Source: an uncultured Methylococcaceae bacterium | GTDB lineage: Bacteria > Pseudomonadota > Gammaproteobacteria > Methylococcales > Methylococcaceae | Assembly: GCA_903911305.1 (NCBI GenBank) | Contig: CAIWDB010000317.1 | Coordinates: 1-35,192, forward strand | DNA: 35,192 bases | Direction of reading: 5' to 3' | Part shown: in pieces, positions 8,571-18,858 of the stretch | How positions within the stretch are numbered: position 1 is the first letter of the stretch | Layout of the letters: each line of letters opens with the position of its first letter | Program-made: the position numbers and the translations under genes | Notes under the pieces: model-generated | What the model was told of the DNA's origin: nothing | The model's input: the letters and a program-made list of their open reading frames with translations, nothing else | The model's database searches: none

Positions 8571-9716
8571 TTACAATAAGGCAAGATCATGCCTGCCTAC
8601 AATAGAATGGACTAAGTTTTTTTCTATTAATTCTTGACTAGCCATCTCGACATACTTGGCATTGCCTAATCGTATCATCATCAACATATAAAAATAGCCG
8701 TGTGGAAGCTTCGGACAACCAGACACATGCCGTAAACGTTGGTAAGGTTTCCCCGCATGAGTATGATGATCGGCATGACGGGAGAGACCGATGAAGGAAT
8801 GCAAAGTAAACCAAGAATCGGTATCCCAAGCGCAATTGCCTGCCAATTTAGAGCCGTTGCGGATCAAGCCCCAATGCTGAAGATAATTGACAGCCTCTAG
8901 CATTCGTAAGGCAACCGCAGCCTGATAGACAAACATTAGCCATGCGATAACACCATAATATTGAAAAATTAGCACAAACAAACCAAATTCTATCACCAAT
9001 CCGTGCAACATGCGATTGCGAAATAGCCTTCCCATACCCTTTCGATGTTGCAGCCTATGAGTTTCCAAGTGCCAGGCATTCCTTAACTGGCCAGAAACCG
9101 AACGTCGAAAAAAATCGGAAAACATTTCCCCGAAACAGGCAGTCGCAGGATCGGCAGATGTGCCTACCATACGATGATGACCATGTGCATGTTCCAATGC
9201 AAAATGGTCATAACACACCGTCCAAAGCAGCATTCGGCCCATCAGGCGCAAATGCCTTGCACGGCGGTGTAACAATTCATGGGCAATGGCAATGCCAGAA
9301 CAACAGGAAGTTGTACCCACGAGAATGCGGAACATGACAATATGGGCCGCACTTGTGGCAGAATCTAAAGGCGTTGACCAAACAAGTCGACTAGTGACTT
9401 CCAACAACAAGATTATATTGGCGATCTGCAAGGCAAACAAAACATATAGGCGGGCATCAAACCACCAATCCATCGCGCTGGGTTTGGGGATGCTTTGATC
9501 CTTTGGGCTGAAATAATCGGCGATAATGCATAACCAAACAGGCATAGTCCATATCAAAGCGGCATTCCAAGTATGAGGGGCTGTGGACAGACAAAGGAAG
9601 GTGGAAAGTGGCAAAATGAAACACAACACTCGCTCAGCCCAAAGCTTTAGGCCTCCGATAAAAATTGAACGTGGAACACTCGATACGCTTGCATGATTCA
9701 GATGAAAAATGGACAT
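8571..9716 (-). CDS. AlkB-like alkane monooxygenase / fatty acid desaturase superfamily membrane di-iron protein
   Basis: Histidine boxes HELLHRR, EHAHGHHRMVGT, NYLQHWGLIR, RHADHHTHAGKPYQRLRH; several TM segments. Confidence 0.85.
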   Translation of the reverse strand: MSIFHLNHASVSSVPRSIFIGGLKLWAERVLCFILPLSTFLCLSTAPHTWNAALIWTMPVWLCIIADYFSPKDQSIPKPSAMDWWFDARLYVLFALQIANIILLLEVTSRLVWSTPLDSATSAAHIVMFRILVGTTSCCSGIAIAHELLHRRARHLRLMGRMLLWTVCYDHFALEHAHGHHRMVGTSADPATACFGEMFSDFFRRSVSGQLRNAWHLETHRLQHRKGMGRLFRNRMLHGLVIEFGLFVLIFQYYGVIAWLMFVYQAAVALRMLEAVNYLQHWGLIRNGSKLAGNCAWDTDSWFTLHSFIGLSRHADHHTHAGKPYQRLRHVSGCPKLPHGYFYMLMMIRLGNAKYVEMASQELIEKNLVHSIVGRHDLALL

Positions 9717-9761
9717 GGCACTTTACAATAATTCTTTCCTATAATTTGACAAAACATCCAA

Positions 9762-11513
9762 ATGGCCGCAAAAACATACTATATTGGTTTAGGCGTGACT
9801 TACCACGACCCTGCCTTGGCCATCATCGACGAAACCGGCACACCTCTCTTTGTCGAAGCGAGCGAACGCTATTTGCAATACAAACGGGCAATCAATTGCG
9901 AACCTGACAACCTGAACAGAACCCCTCAGTTGCTACGCGAATTCTGCCCAGATGCGGGTCGATTCGTAGTGGCAACCAGTTGGCGCAGAAAAAGGCCATG
10001 GTATGAGAACCTTATGTCCTCATTGGGCCTGCTGGAAACTAGAAGGCTCCATCGCCAGGGAATCAAAAAACTAGGCTCTCCCTTGAGCAACCTCCATATT
10101 CACCACATGATGGCCAGCAACCGTCTAAGCCTTGCCCGCGCCGGTTTGAACCTCGCACGACTGCTAGCGGAGCAATACGCCTCGTCCACCGTTCAATTTT
10201 ATGATTTTGACCATCACGACACCCACGCTGCCTCAGCCTGTTACGCCAGCCCCTTTAAACAAGCTTCCTGCGCCGTGGTGGATTCCTATGGTGAAAACGG
10301 TTCCATCTGTTTCTACCGTTATCGTGATGGAAACTTGGAGCGCCTACATGAATCAAAAGGCTTAGGTAGCCTAGGCTTATATTACATGCACATCACCGCC
10401 TTGTGTGGTTTTGATTGGATGCAGGGCGAAGAATGGAAAGTCATGGGCCTTGCCCCTTATGGTCGATTGGACGAAGAAGTGTACAACTTGCTTCAACACG
10501 TACTGACCGTAAACCAACTCAACTTGGAACATCCCCGCAATCGATTGTTCCCTGCCTTGTCTGCTTTGGAGAAAAAGCGCAGGACAACCGATGAACCCAG
10601 TGAACGGGCCGCCGACTTGGCTTACACCGGACAGTATTTTTTTGCCCAGATCATGACAGAGATTCTGTCGAATTTTCATACCGCCTACCCAAACGATTAT
10701 TTGGCACTGGCAGGCGGATGCGCGCTGAACTCTTCGTTCAACGGACATATTATCCACAACACGAATTTCAGCAAGCTTTATGTCCCCCCTGCCCCGGCTG
10801 ACGATGGAACCGCTTTGGGCGCGGCATGGCTGGCGTTTACTAGGGACCATGGCGCTTTTCCAATTTCATCATCACCCTTGTCGGCCTATCAAGGTTCTAC
10901 ATTATCCACCGATGCACTGAAAAGGTTGGTGCGATTTTCTGCCGGGTTGGAAATACGGCACTTGCCGGATTCGGTCTGCCAAGAAACTGCCCGCCTGCTC
11001 GCTCAAGGCAAACTAGTCGGATGGGTTCAAGGCAGGGCCGAATTTGGTCCGCGGGCTTTGGGAAACCGATCCATCCTCGCCGATCCACGCGAACCCGGCA
11101 TGAAGGCGAAAATCAACGAAAGAGTAAAATTTCGCGAGGAATTCCGCCCCTTTGCCCCTTCCATTCTGCATGAATTCGGGCCAGATTATTTTGAAGATTA
11201 TCAAGAAACCCCCTACATGGAAAAAGCCTTACTTTTCCGCAAGGAAGCAGCCGTGCGTGTACCCGCCGTAGTGCATGTGGATGGTACGGGACGCTTGCAA
11301 ACGGTCAAACAGGATTGGAACCCCTTATTTCACCGGTTACTCACCGCTTTTCACCACGAAACAGGGATTCCGTTATTGCTGAACACAAGTTTCAATGTCA
11401 TGGGCAAGCCTATTATCCATTCGGTGGAAGATGCGGTGTCAGTGTTTATGACCAGCGGACTCGACATTTTGGTTATCGGTGACTGGCTATTCGCCAAACC
11501 GGAGGTCAGATGA
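9762..11513 (+). CDS. Carbamoyltransferase (NodU/CmcH family)
   Basis: FDHHDTHAASACYAS; LALAGGCALNSSFNG; GWVQGRAEFGPRALGNRSILADPR; FRPFAPSIL; LLNTSFNVMGKPI. Confidence 0.95.
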   Translation: MAAKTYYIGLGVTYHDPALAIIDETGTPLFVEASERYLQYKRAINCEPDNLNRTPQLLREFCPDAGRFVVATSWRRKRPWYENLMSSLGLLETRRLHRQGIKKLGSPLSNLHIHHMMASNRLSLARAGLNLARLLAEQYASSTVQFYDFDHHDTHAASACYASPFKQASCAVVDSYGENGSICFYRYRDGNLERLHESKGLGSLGLYYMHITALCGFDWMQGEEWKVMGLAPYGRLDEEVYNLLQHVLTVNQLNLEHPRNRLFPALSALEKKRRTTDEPSERAADLAYTGQYFFAQIMTEILSNFHTAYPNDYLALAGGCALNSSFNGHIIHNTNFSKLYVPPAPADDGTALGAAWLAFTRDHGAFPISSSPLSAYQGSTLSTDALKRLVRFSAGLEIRHLPDSVCQETARLLAQGKLVGWVQGRAEFGPRALGNRSILADPREPGMKAKINERVKFREEFRPFAPSILHEFGPDYFEDYQETPYMEKALLFRKEAAVRVPAVVHVDGTGRLQTVKQDWNPLFHRLLTAFHHETGIPLLLNTSFNVMGKPIIHSVEDAVSVFMTSGLDILVIGDWLFAKPEVR

Positions 11514-13648
11514 ACGGTCAATTTATGCCAATTGAAGGCGAAGAAGGCTCTCTTCGCGATCAGTTCCATCGGTTTGCCAATGCCAGGGAAAACCCACAAA
11601 CTCTGGCTGAAACCAATGACTACTTAGTTTCATTATTAGCCGAAACGCCAGAGCAACCGGATAAGTTTTGCTTTAACGAAATGAATCCCAACACAGATGA
11701 AGCAGCAGTGAAACTTCTGCCCACACCCCAACAGGCCCATGCAGGCTTGATAGCTTTCCATGCCCCGCTGGCCCTCATTGAAGGTTCATGGTTGCAATCG
11801 GTAGCCTTGGCTGGCAATCAACACAAAGAGCCAGCCTATAAGCTTTTCGCCTGTTATCTGGCGATGCTCGGATATGACGAATCGGATTCACCCGCCTTCG
11901 CCTATCGCGGATGGATGAACCAGAAGCGCATTAGCTTACCCGATCCAAGCTCTTGGCGTTTTGCACACAATCCCCGAGTGGGTGCCTCGGCACTGCATTT
12001 CGCCAATGTGCAATTGGCCTTAGGAATGCATTCGGCCAGCTTTTTGCCGGAAACCCTCGGGTTCACTCTGGCCTACATGAAAAGCAAGTCGTGTTGGAGG
12101 CTTGCCGCCCTGAAAACCCATAGGCGTGACGCAATCCTGACAAGCTTCGCCACTCTACTAAATAGCGCATTGCAAACACTTCGGGCTGATAGTAAAGAAT
12201 TCACTAGAGCTTGCAAAGGCTTCGTCTTGTATAAAACTATTGAAACAGACTACCTAGCCAAATTGAATGCCTATGCCAATGGCACAATGTCACTGGACGA
12301 ACAGGTGGGAGAAATTTTTCTCCGCAAGCGCACTTTCGCTAGAGGCTACCATGCCAAGGTTAACCTAGGTGGACGGGGGTTGGAAGAATGGTTCGCCGAA
12401 ACGCCCTTCGACATGGCAGGCTTCCTTGAAGAATTCGCCCATTCCAGCTTTGCCAAAACTAGAGAAGGAGGGCGATTATTCGATCAATTGACTGGTTTCG
12501 GCGGGCCCATGTTCGGCGTATTCGACAAGCATGAGATGACATTGATAAATGCTTGGCTGGATAAAGCCGAGGCTAAGCAGGATGCTTTCGTGTCAATAAA
12601 CCAAATTGCGCATACACTGAAGCCGACTGAACCAACAACTCAGGTAAAACATGGACAAGTCAAAAGCCGAGCCCTACCCTTTCTCAAATCTATCGACAAC
12701 CGCAAGCTATTTCATCTACTAGTCAACCAAGACTTCCAACCCAGCACACTGACCGCAGCGCAACAAAGGGTTGAAAAGACCTTGGCCCAAACTCGCTTTT
12801 TCTTGCGTGACAAACATCCGAATGATCGTTTTTTCGAATACTCGCCAACCGCTTTCACTCAGCGAATTTTGCAAATTCATGACACAGGAATCAGCCAATT
12901 CAAACCACTCCAAGGCGAGCCAAGTTTGCGCCGTGAAGAATACATCTGGGCCATACGTCAGTTTGCCCCGGCGATACTCGTTGACGGATGTTGGTTACAA
13001 CATTTAGGGGAAGCAGCAGAACAAGGTCAGCGTAAAATCCGCCTCCTACAGCGCATCCATGCAGAGGAATTGGGAGAGGGGAAAATCGAATGGAACCACC
13101 CGAAGATCTACCGCGATTTGCTCAATGACTTGACAATTGAACTTCCACCGCTAGATAGCTTAGATTTCGCTTATCACGCCAGTCTTCTCGATACTGCTTT
13201 TGATCTGCCCAGTTTTCTGCTTGCCATTGCCCAATTCCCCAAAACCTATTTGCCAGAATTGCTCGGCCTTAATCTGGCCATAGAACTAAGCGGGCTTGGA
13301 ACTGGTTATATGCGATTGGCGGAAGGTTTGCGCCACTGGAAGATCAACCCCTTGATTGTCACCTTGCATCTCTCCATCGACAACCTTGCGGGCGGTCACG
13401 CCGCAATGGCCTGTGAAGCCATACAATTACACATGGATGAGGTATTGTCTTGCGATGGAGAAGACTATGCGAAAATAATTTGGCATCGAATATGGAATGG
13501 TTACCGATCCTTAGAAGGTGTCACCTACTGTTTTAGACTGGCACTGATTCTAGGGTTTTTGAGGCGGTTTATGCCGCAAAGATTGCTAAGCTTTTCAAAA
13601 AACAGATATAATTCAATACAATCCAATATTTTTAACAACGACTTATAG
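11510..13648 (+). CDS. Iron-containing redox enzyme family protein (heme-oxygenase-like di-iron oxidase fold), internally duplicated, 712 aa
   Basis: C-terminal half IHAEELGEGKIEWNHPKIYRDLL...LPELLGLNLAIE...DNLAGGHAAMACEAI; N-terminal half has a parallel, degenerate copy (LIEGSWLQS...SFLPETLGFTLAYM). ATGA overlap with the upstream gene. Confidence 0.75.
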   Translation: MNGQFMPIEGEEGSLRDQFHRFANARENPQTLAETNDYLVSLLAETPEQPDKFCFNEMNPNTDEAAVKLLPTPQQAHAGLIAFHAPLALIEGSWLQSVALAGNQHKEPAYKLFACYLAMLGYDESDSPAFAYRGWMNQKRISLPDPSSWRFAHNPRVGASALHFANVQLALGMHSASFLPETLGFTLAYMKSKSCWRLAALKTHRRDAILTSFATLLNSALQTLRADSKEFTRACKGFVLYKTIETDYLAKLNAYANGTMSLDEQVGEIFLRKRTFARGYHAKVNLGGRGLEEWFAETPFDMAGFLEEFAHSSFAKTREGGRLFDQLTGFGGPMFGVFDKHEMTLINAWLDKAEAKQDAFVSINQIAHTLKPTEPTTQVKHGQVKSRALPFLKSIDNRKLFHLLVNQDFQPSTLTAAQQRVEKTLAQTRFFLRDKHPNDRFFEYSPTAFTQRILQIHDTGISQFKPLQGEPSLRREEYIWAIRQFAPAILVDGCWLQHLGEAAEQGQRKIRLLQRIHAEELGEGKIEWNHPKIYRDLLNDLTIELPPLDSLDFAYHASLLDTAFDLPSFLLAIAQFPKTYLPELLGLNLAIELSGLGTGYMRLAEGLRHWKINPLIVTLHLSIDNLAGGHAAMACEAIQLHMDEVLSCDGEDYAKIIWHRIWNGYRSLEGVTYCFRLALILGFLRRFMPQRLLSFSKNRYNSIQSNIFNNDL

Positions 13649-13658
13649 GCGTAAGGCA

Positions 13659-13917
13659 ATGAATTGTCCATTCCCACAAGATGCCATAACTTGGCTACAA
13701 GATTTGAAAACTGTTCGGCTTAGCCCTACTTGCACTGCTAACTGCCATTTTTTCCACCGTTCTCATTGGACGCGACGTGGGCGGCATGGCTAGGCATGAG
13801 AGCGAGATTCTCGCAGAACTGAAGAGGCTTCATGATAGAATTGATCGAATGGAAACTTCACGTCCGCATGAAACTGGCAATAACGTGAACAAAACCAATA
13901 GCCCACAGTTGGAATGA
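13659..13917 (+). pseudogene. Small one-TM plus coiled-coil protein, interrupted by an apparent frameshift at an A4 run (13707-13710)
   Basis: ATG at 13659 with TAAGG upstream gives MNCPFPQDAITWLQDLK; removing one A continues as LFGLALLALLTAIFSTVLIGRDVGGMARHESEILAELKRLHDRIDRMETS... to TGA at 13915-13917. Confidence 0.5.
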
Positions 13918-13954
13918 TAGCCCTCAGTGTTTGAACACATTTAGAAAAGAACGA

Positions 13955-16357
13955 ATGACTCAGCAAGCGGCAATGTCTAGAAATGCATTACCAGCACTAG
14001 TCTTGCAACGTGTGATCGCATTACTGATAGTTGCTGTGACGGGCTATAGCGTTGCGCATTACCCTTACGCAGTGATTTTGCTAAGCCTGCTATTAGTTGC
14101 CTATGCCGTATGTCTGATTATTGTACCTTCTGCTTGGTTAATGGCACTCCCAATACTATTACCACTAATCAATTTGGCACCTTGGAGCGGAAGGTTTTTT
14201 CTTGAAGATTTTGATTTTTTCATTTTGCTCACTCTGGCTAGTTCGCTTTGGCACGGTGATTACAGCAGGACAAACCGACCACAATTTTCCTTACCACCTA
14301 CCCTATTGATCATTTTTTTCTTAACTACCCATAGTATCGCCGCTTTACGTGGACTACTCCCTATCGTAGCAATAGATGGGAATGCATTCAGTAGTTATTA
14401 CAGCCATTACAACGCGCTAAGGGTAGGTAAATCATTGATTTGGGCCGTGTTGCTCATACCGGCCCTATTACGTGCATTTTCTAATAACCAAGACCGGGCA
14501 CGCCACTATTTAATATCTGGCATTAGCATTGGTTTAATCGGCATGGGGATCGCCGTGCTTTGGGAGCGCGGCGTATTCAGCGATTTAATCTATGGCGATA
14601 CTATTTACGCCAAACTTAGAAATCTGACAGACTTCAGTACTGATTATCGAATAACTGCTCTTTTCTCTGAAATGCATACTGGCGGTGAAGCTGTCGATGG
14701 ATATATTGCTTTAACATGGCCGTTCGCCTTGGCCGGGTTTGTGTTGGCAGTAACCCGCTTTGAAATGGGTATTCAATTACTTGCACTATCTGCGGGACTG
14801 TATTCTGCACTAGTCACCTTCTCAAGAGGGACTTATATTGCCGTAGGAGTTTCCCTATTGACATTCGCCACACTGTATGCTCTGAGCCATTTACGACGGG
14901 AAGTCTCTGGCAAACAATCTTGGCCAATACCGATTGTCTTATTGCTTGTCGTTGCCATTTGCTCGACACTTTATGGAAAAGGAGGTTTCTATGCATTAAT
15001 AGCCGCTTCAGGCATTTTCGGAAGCGCCATACTACTTAGCTTTCTAAAATTCCTACGCCGTGATATACGTGCGATGTTGCTTGCATTAACATTCTTTGGA
15101 GGATTAGCCCTAATGATGCGAGGGATGCTGACATCCAAGTGGGTAAGCAATGGTTTTAGCGAATCAACGATAATGTGTCTACCCAGTTCTTTTTTATTAC
15201 TAATGTCGGGAATTTTCATCGGTAGCCGCACACGAGAGGTATTCAATCTCCGCGAACTCGCCATTAGCTTAACTTTTGTCATCACCCTGATTTCAATATG
15301 CGTCCCAGCTTTGTCTGGTAGCTATATGAAAAGCCGTTTTACCACCACGCAAGATGACTTTGGTGGTCGATTGGATCACTGGAAGCATGCTGTTGCATTA
15401 ATGAATTCGGATTGGGACACCTATCTTATGGGTATGGGCTTGGGTGTATTCCCAAGAAGTTATTTGTGGGGAAAGGAAACAGAGAAATCCAGTATTGCAG
15501 CACTCCACGAAGATGGCATCAATACTTATCTAAGGCTTAGCAATAGCATGGACTTGGCGATGGGACAGCGAATTAACTTAGAAGCTAACCAGACATATAA
15601 GCTTTCGCTAGACTATAAAACAAAAGCCAACATTGGCACTTTAGACATCAGCATTTGTAGGCGCAATATTATCGTCCCTTGGGACTCCGATTGCATTTCA
15701 ACGTCAAGAGCCCTTCAAGCGGGTCAATGGCAACACTTGGAATGGGAATTCAATATGGGCCAAATCGGTGATGGGGTTCGTTTTGGTCGACGCCCATTGG
15801 TACTTCGCCTCACTCATTTTTATTACAAACCTCAAGGTGATTACAACTTACCCTTGAATTTTATCGACCTCGATAAGATCCAATTAATGGATGGCTACGG
15901 ATGGGATTATCTGACCAATGGGCTATTCGACAATGGCTTGGATAATTGGTTTCCTACCTCAGATCACGCCCACTTGCCACTTCACATCAAAAACCTCTGG
16001 GTAAATATCTATTTTGAACAAGGGTTGCTTGGAATTACTGCATTCCTTGCCCTTAGCCTGTCTGCTGTATCTTCTGGGATACGCTTATCCCGCCAAGGTG
16101 ATATATTCGCCTTGGCCCTTGTTTCTTCATTAATGGGTTTCTTTTCGGTAGGACTGATTGGTACTTTGTACGACGTGCCAAGAGTATGTTTTTTATTTTT
16201 TTTGATAGTGTTTACTTTACTGGCACAAGACCCTTTGAAATTAAGTCAGTCAAGCAAACGGAAAATAGCCGATGCTGGCATCGGCAATACATCCAAAAGA
16301 AGGGCTTCTTTTGTTCAGCCCCCAATAAATAATCTGATTAACAATCAATATACTTAA
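13955..16357 (+). CDS. O-antigen ligase/Wzy-like polytopic membrane protein with a large extracytoplasmic insertion
   Basis: About a dozen TM segments; TFSRGTYIAV; GMGLGVFPRSYLW...HIKNLWVNIYFEQGLLG signature; about 170-aa soluble insertion between them. ATG at 13955 preferred over TTG at 13931. Confidence 0.8.
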   Translation: MTQQAAMSRNALPALVLQRVIALLIVAVTGYSVAHYPYAVILLSLLLVAYAVCLIIVPSAWLMALPILLPLINLAPWSGRFFLEDFDFFILLTLASSLWHGDYSRTNRPQFSLPPTLLIIFFLTTHSIAALRGLLPIVAIDGNAFSSYYSHYNALRVGKSLIWAVLLIPALLRAFSNNQDRARHYLISGISIGLIGMGIAVLWERGVFSDLIYGDTIYAKLRNLTDFSTDYRITALFSEMHTGGEAVDGYIALTWPFALAGFVLAVTRFEMGIQLLALSAGLYSALVTFSRGTYIAVGVSLLTFATLYALSHLRREVSGKQSWPIPIVLLLVVAICSTLYGKGGFYALIAASGIFGSAILLSFLKFLRRDIRAMLLALTFFGGLALMMRGMLTSKWVSNGFSESTIMCLPSSFLLLMSGIFIGSRTREVFNLRELAISLTFVITLISICVPALSGSYMKSRFTTTQDDFGGRLDHWKHAVALMNSDWDTYLMGMGLGVFPRSYLWGKETEKSSIAALHEDGINTYLRLSNSMDLAMGQRINLEANQTYKLSLDYKTKANIGTLDISICRRNIIVPWDSDCISTSRALQAGQWQHLEWEFNMGQIGDGVRFGRRPLVLRLTHFYYKPQGDYNLPLNFIDLDKIQLMDGYGWDYLTNGLFDNGLDNWFPTSDHAHLPLHIKNLWVNIYFEQGLLGITAFLALSLSAVSSGIRLSRQGDIFALALVSSLMGFFSVGLIGTLYDVPRVCFLFFLIVFTLLAQDPLKLSQSSKRKIADAGIGNTSKRRASFVQPPINNLINNQYT

Positions 16358-16409
16358 AAGAGAAACTCAAAGTGTTATTTTATTTAACCCCCCATACAGG
16401 AGGATAAAA

Positions 16410-17525
16410 GTGAGTATAGGCATTTCCAGAATGTTTGCCAATTCTAATAAACAAGCCCGACAAAATACGAGATCAAGAATATTTTTTGAAAATCACACAG
16501 CTTCTGTTGTCAATACAGTCGTTTTTGCAGTGCTTGGAACATTGTTTCTGGTAGGTGATTTTGCACTAGACTCAAACTTTATTGTAAAGTCTATTACTTA
16601 TCGATGTGCGATATTAGGCATTCTATTGTCTTCGGCATTGTTGAAGTGGCTTTCTAAATCCATTTACTTTAATTATGCCGTTGCATATTCGTCAATCGCC
16701 CTCTGTGAAATCGGGCTAACATTATTGTTAAACGGGCTTGACGGTGGACTGAAAGCGGGTGTGGGCCAATTTATATATTTTTATCTTGGAACCTTGTTTT
16801 TTTGTAGTCTTTATCCATTTAATTATAACATTTTCGGTTGCATTGCATTAACAATCATACCATTTGCAGTTGGCATACCGTTTACCTTTAATTTCCCTTT
16901 AGTCTTGTATGCCTGTGTGCTTGCACCGACTTTATTAGTGACAATTTTAATACACTATAAAATTCGGTTTATCTCGGTCGATATTCAAAAGATTCGCCTT
17001 GAAATGGAATCTTCGGCATTGATCGAGCCAATGACAGGGTTATTGAATTATCGCGGCTTTGAACGCATGTATCAACGTACCGTTAAATTAAGCCTATTCA
17101 AACCTTCCGAGCAATTTCTGTTATTAATTGAATTGCAAGGCTTGGAAAATCTAAAACCTTTAATTGGTGTAAAACAGGTCAGCTTAATGCAAGTCAAAAT
17201 TGCAGAACTTATTGAATCATCCTTGACTGTCCGCAATTTGTCAGCATACTTTGGCGAAAGTGAATTTGCTTGCTTCCTTCAGCATGTCTCGCAAGACGAG
17301 GCTTTGGCTTATGCCGAGGGGATAAGAAAAACCATCGCTGAAAAAGAATTCGATTGTCCGTCAACAGAAACAGGCAAAGTAAGCGTCAAAGCTAGCATAG
17401 GCATTGTATCTGTAGACATTAAAGATGAAATGAAAACGTTAATAAACCGAGCCCGCATCTGCCTAAACCAAGCGGTATCTTTAGGTGGTAACCAGTGTGT
17501 AATAATATCCCGAACAGGAAATTAG
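16410..17525 (+). CDS. Membrane protein with degenerate GGDEF domain
   Basis: AGGAGG upstream of GTG; about 6 TM; EPMTGLLNYRGFE; FGESEFACFL at the GGDEF position; KASIGIVSV; RARICLNQAVSLGGNQCVI. Confidence 0.8.
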   Translation: MSIGISRMFANSNKQARQNTRSRIFFENHTASVVNTVVFAVLGTLFLVGDFALDSNFIVKSITYRCAILGILLSSALLKWLSKSIYFNYAVAYSSIALCEIGLTLLLNGLDGGLKAGVGQFIYFYLGTLFFCSLYPFNYNIFGCIALTIIPFAVGIPFTFNFPLVLYACVLAPTLLVTILIHYKIRFISVDIQKIRLEMESSALIEPMTGLLNYRGFERMYQRTVKLSLFKPSEQFLLLIELQGLENLKPLIGVKQVSLMQVKIAELIESSLTVRNLSAYFGESEFACFLQHVSQDEALAYAEGIRKTIAEKEFDCPSTETGKVSVKASIGIVSVDIKDEMKTLINRARICLNQAVSLGGNQCVIISRTGN

Positions 17526-17616
17526 CCCATATTGGATTATGTGCTAACACTGTCGGAGTCACTCTCGAAGTCAATGGATGATTAATAATAGCGATGTCTA
17601 TTTATTATTAACCATT

Positions 17617-17985
17617 TTATATCTTCATATTCGCAATAACGTATTCCTTGACCGGCCGACCACCCACTAAATGCTCAAGGATGATACGTTCAAGAACTTC
17701 TGGTGTGCATGAATGATACCAAACCCCTTCAGGATAGACGACCGCGATTGGCCCAGCCATACACACTTGGAGACAGTTTGCCTTAGTGCGATAAATTCCT
17801 GACACACCTTCAAGCTTAAGTTCCTTGATACGCCGCTTAAGATACTCCCAAGCGACTAGTCCGCACTCATGCTCACAACATTTCGGTTTGGTTTGGTCGG
17901 AACAAAGGAAAATATGCCGATTTATTTCAACCAACCCTAAATTTTTGACCACTGAAGTTAGTCTTTCTTCGCTGGCATGATGCAT
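17617..17985 (-). CDS. Thioredoxin-like (2Fe-2S) ferredoxin domain protein
   Basis: [26 protein letters not shown]...[24 protein letters not shown]. Confidence 0.88.
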   Translation of the reverse strand: MHHASEERLTSVVKNLGLVEINRHIFLCSDQTKPKCCEHECGLVAWEYLKRRIKELKLEGVSGIYRTKANCLQVCMAGPIAVVYPEGVWYHSCTPEVLERIILEHLVGGRPVKEYVIANMKI

Positions 17986-18013
17986 AACCGCCCCCTTCTC
18001 AATGACAATTAAA

Positions 18014-18475
18014 TTAACGATTGACCTTTACCAAATCCACCTCAAAAATTAGGGCGGAGTTGGGGGGTATGACCCTAGCCGCACCCGTTTCGCCGTAGGC
18101 TAACGCGGATGGAATAAAGAACCGATACTTAGCCCCTTCTTTCATCAGTTGCAAACCTTCGGTCCAACCGGGAATGACGCCGTTCAAAGGGAAGCTAATA
18201 TTTTCACCGCTATCGAACTCCTTTCCAGAAATCAACATACCCTTATAATTGACTGTTACGCTATCTGATGCAGCAGGGCTCTTTCCGTTACCTTCCTTTA
18301 AAATTTGAAACTGCAAACCACTCGGAGTGGTATTGACACCATCCTTTACCTTATTTTCAGCAAGAAAAGTCTCGCCTGACTTTAGGTTCTGCCCGGGATC
18401 AGTCTTGGAGCAAGCGCTCGACAAACAAACCAAGATCACAATAACAACCGTTCTAACCGATACTATTCTACTCAT
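18014..18475 (-). CDS. FKBP-type peptidyl-prolyl cis-trans isomerase, lipoprotein signal
   Basis: Lipobox-like [27 protein letters not shown]...[35 protein letters not shown]...LIFEVDLV. Confidence 0.92.
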   Translation of the reverse strand: MSRIVSVRTVVIVILVCLSSACSKTDPGQNLKSGETFLAENKVKDGVNTTPSGLQFQILKEGNGKSPAASDSVTVNYKGMLISGKEFDSGENISFPLNGVIPGWTEGLQLMKEGAKYRFFIPSALAYGETGAARVIPPNSALIFEVDLVKVNR

Positions 18476-18858
18476 GCCATCATCAACCTTTATGAATCAA
18501 AAAAACACCACCCAGACCCACAATGATTTAGCAACGCATCGCATCAGGTTTGGATGACAAACGATAGCAAATTATATCCACTTACTTCAACAAAAACAAT
18601 ATATTATAATTTTTACAACAACAGAGTATATGAATAGCTTGATATTTTTCAATATCAATGCCTATCGCATACATCAACTTAATGTACCAATTTCCGTCAT
18701 TTCAGATGACCGTAGTTGATTAATCTAGTAAAAATAATGCAAACTAGCAAAAGCCTAGTATTTTTCGTTATAATATTTTGTTGGACAAAATTGCCTGGCA
18801 GATAAATGATTTCCAAATCAACCTAAATAGCCAATACAAGGCCCTACAGATTAAACCT

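Noticed and set aside
10377-10850. 157-aa minus-strand ORF inside the carbamoyltransferase gene
   Set aside because: Antisense to conserved catalytic motifs; no domain of its own.
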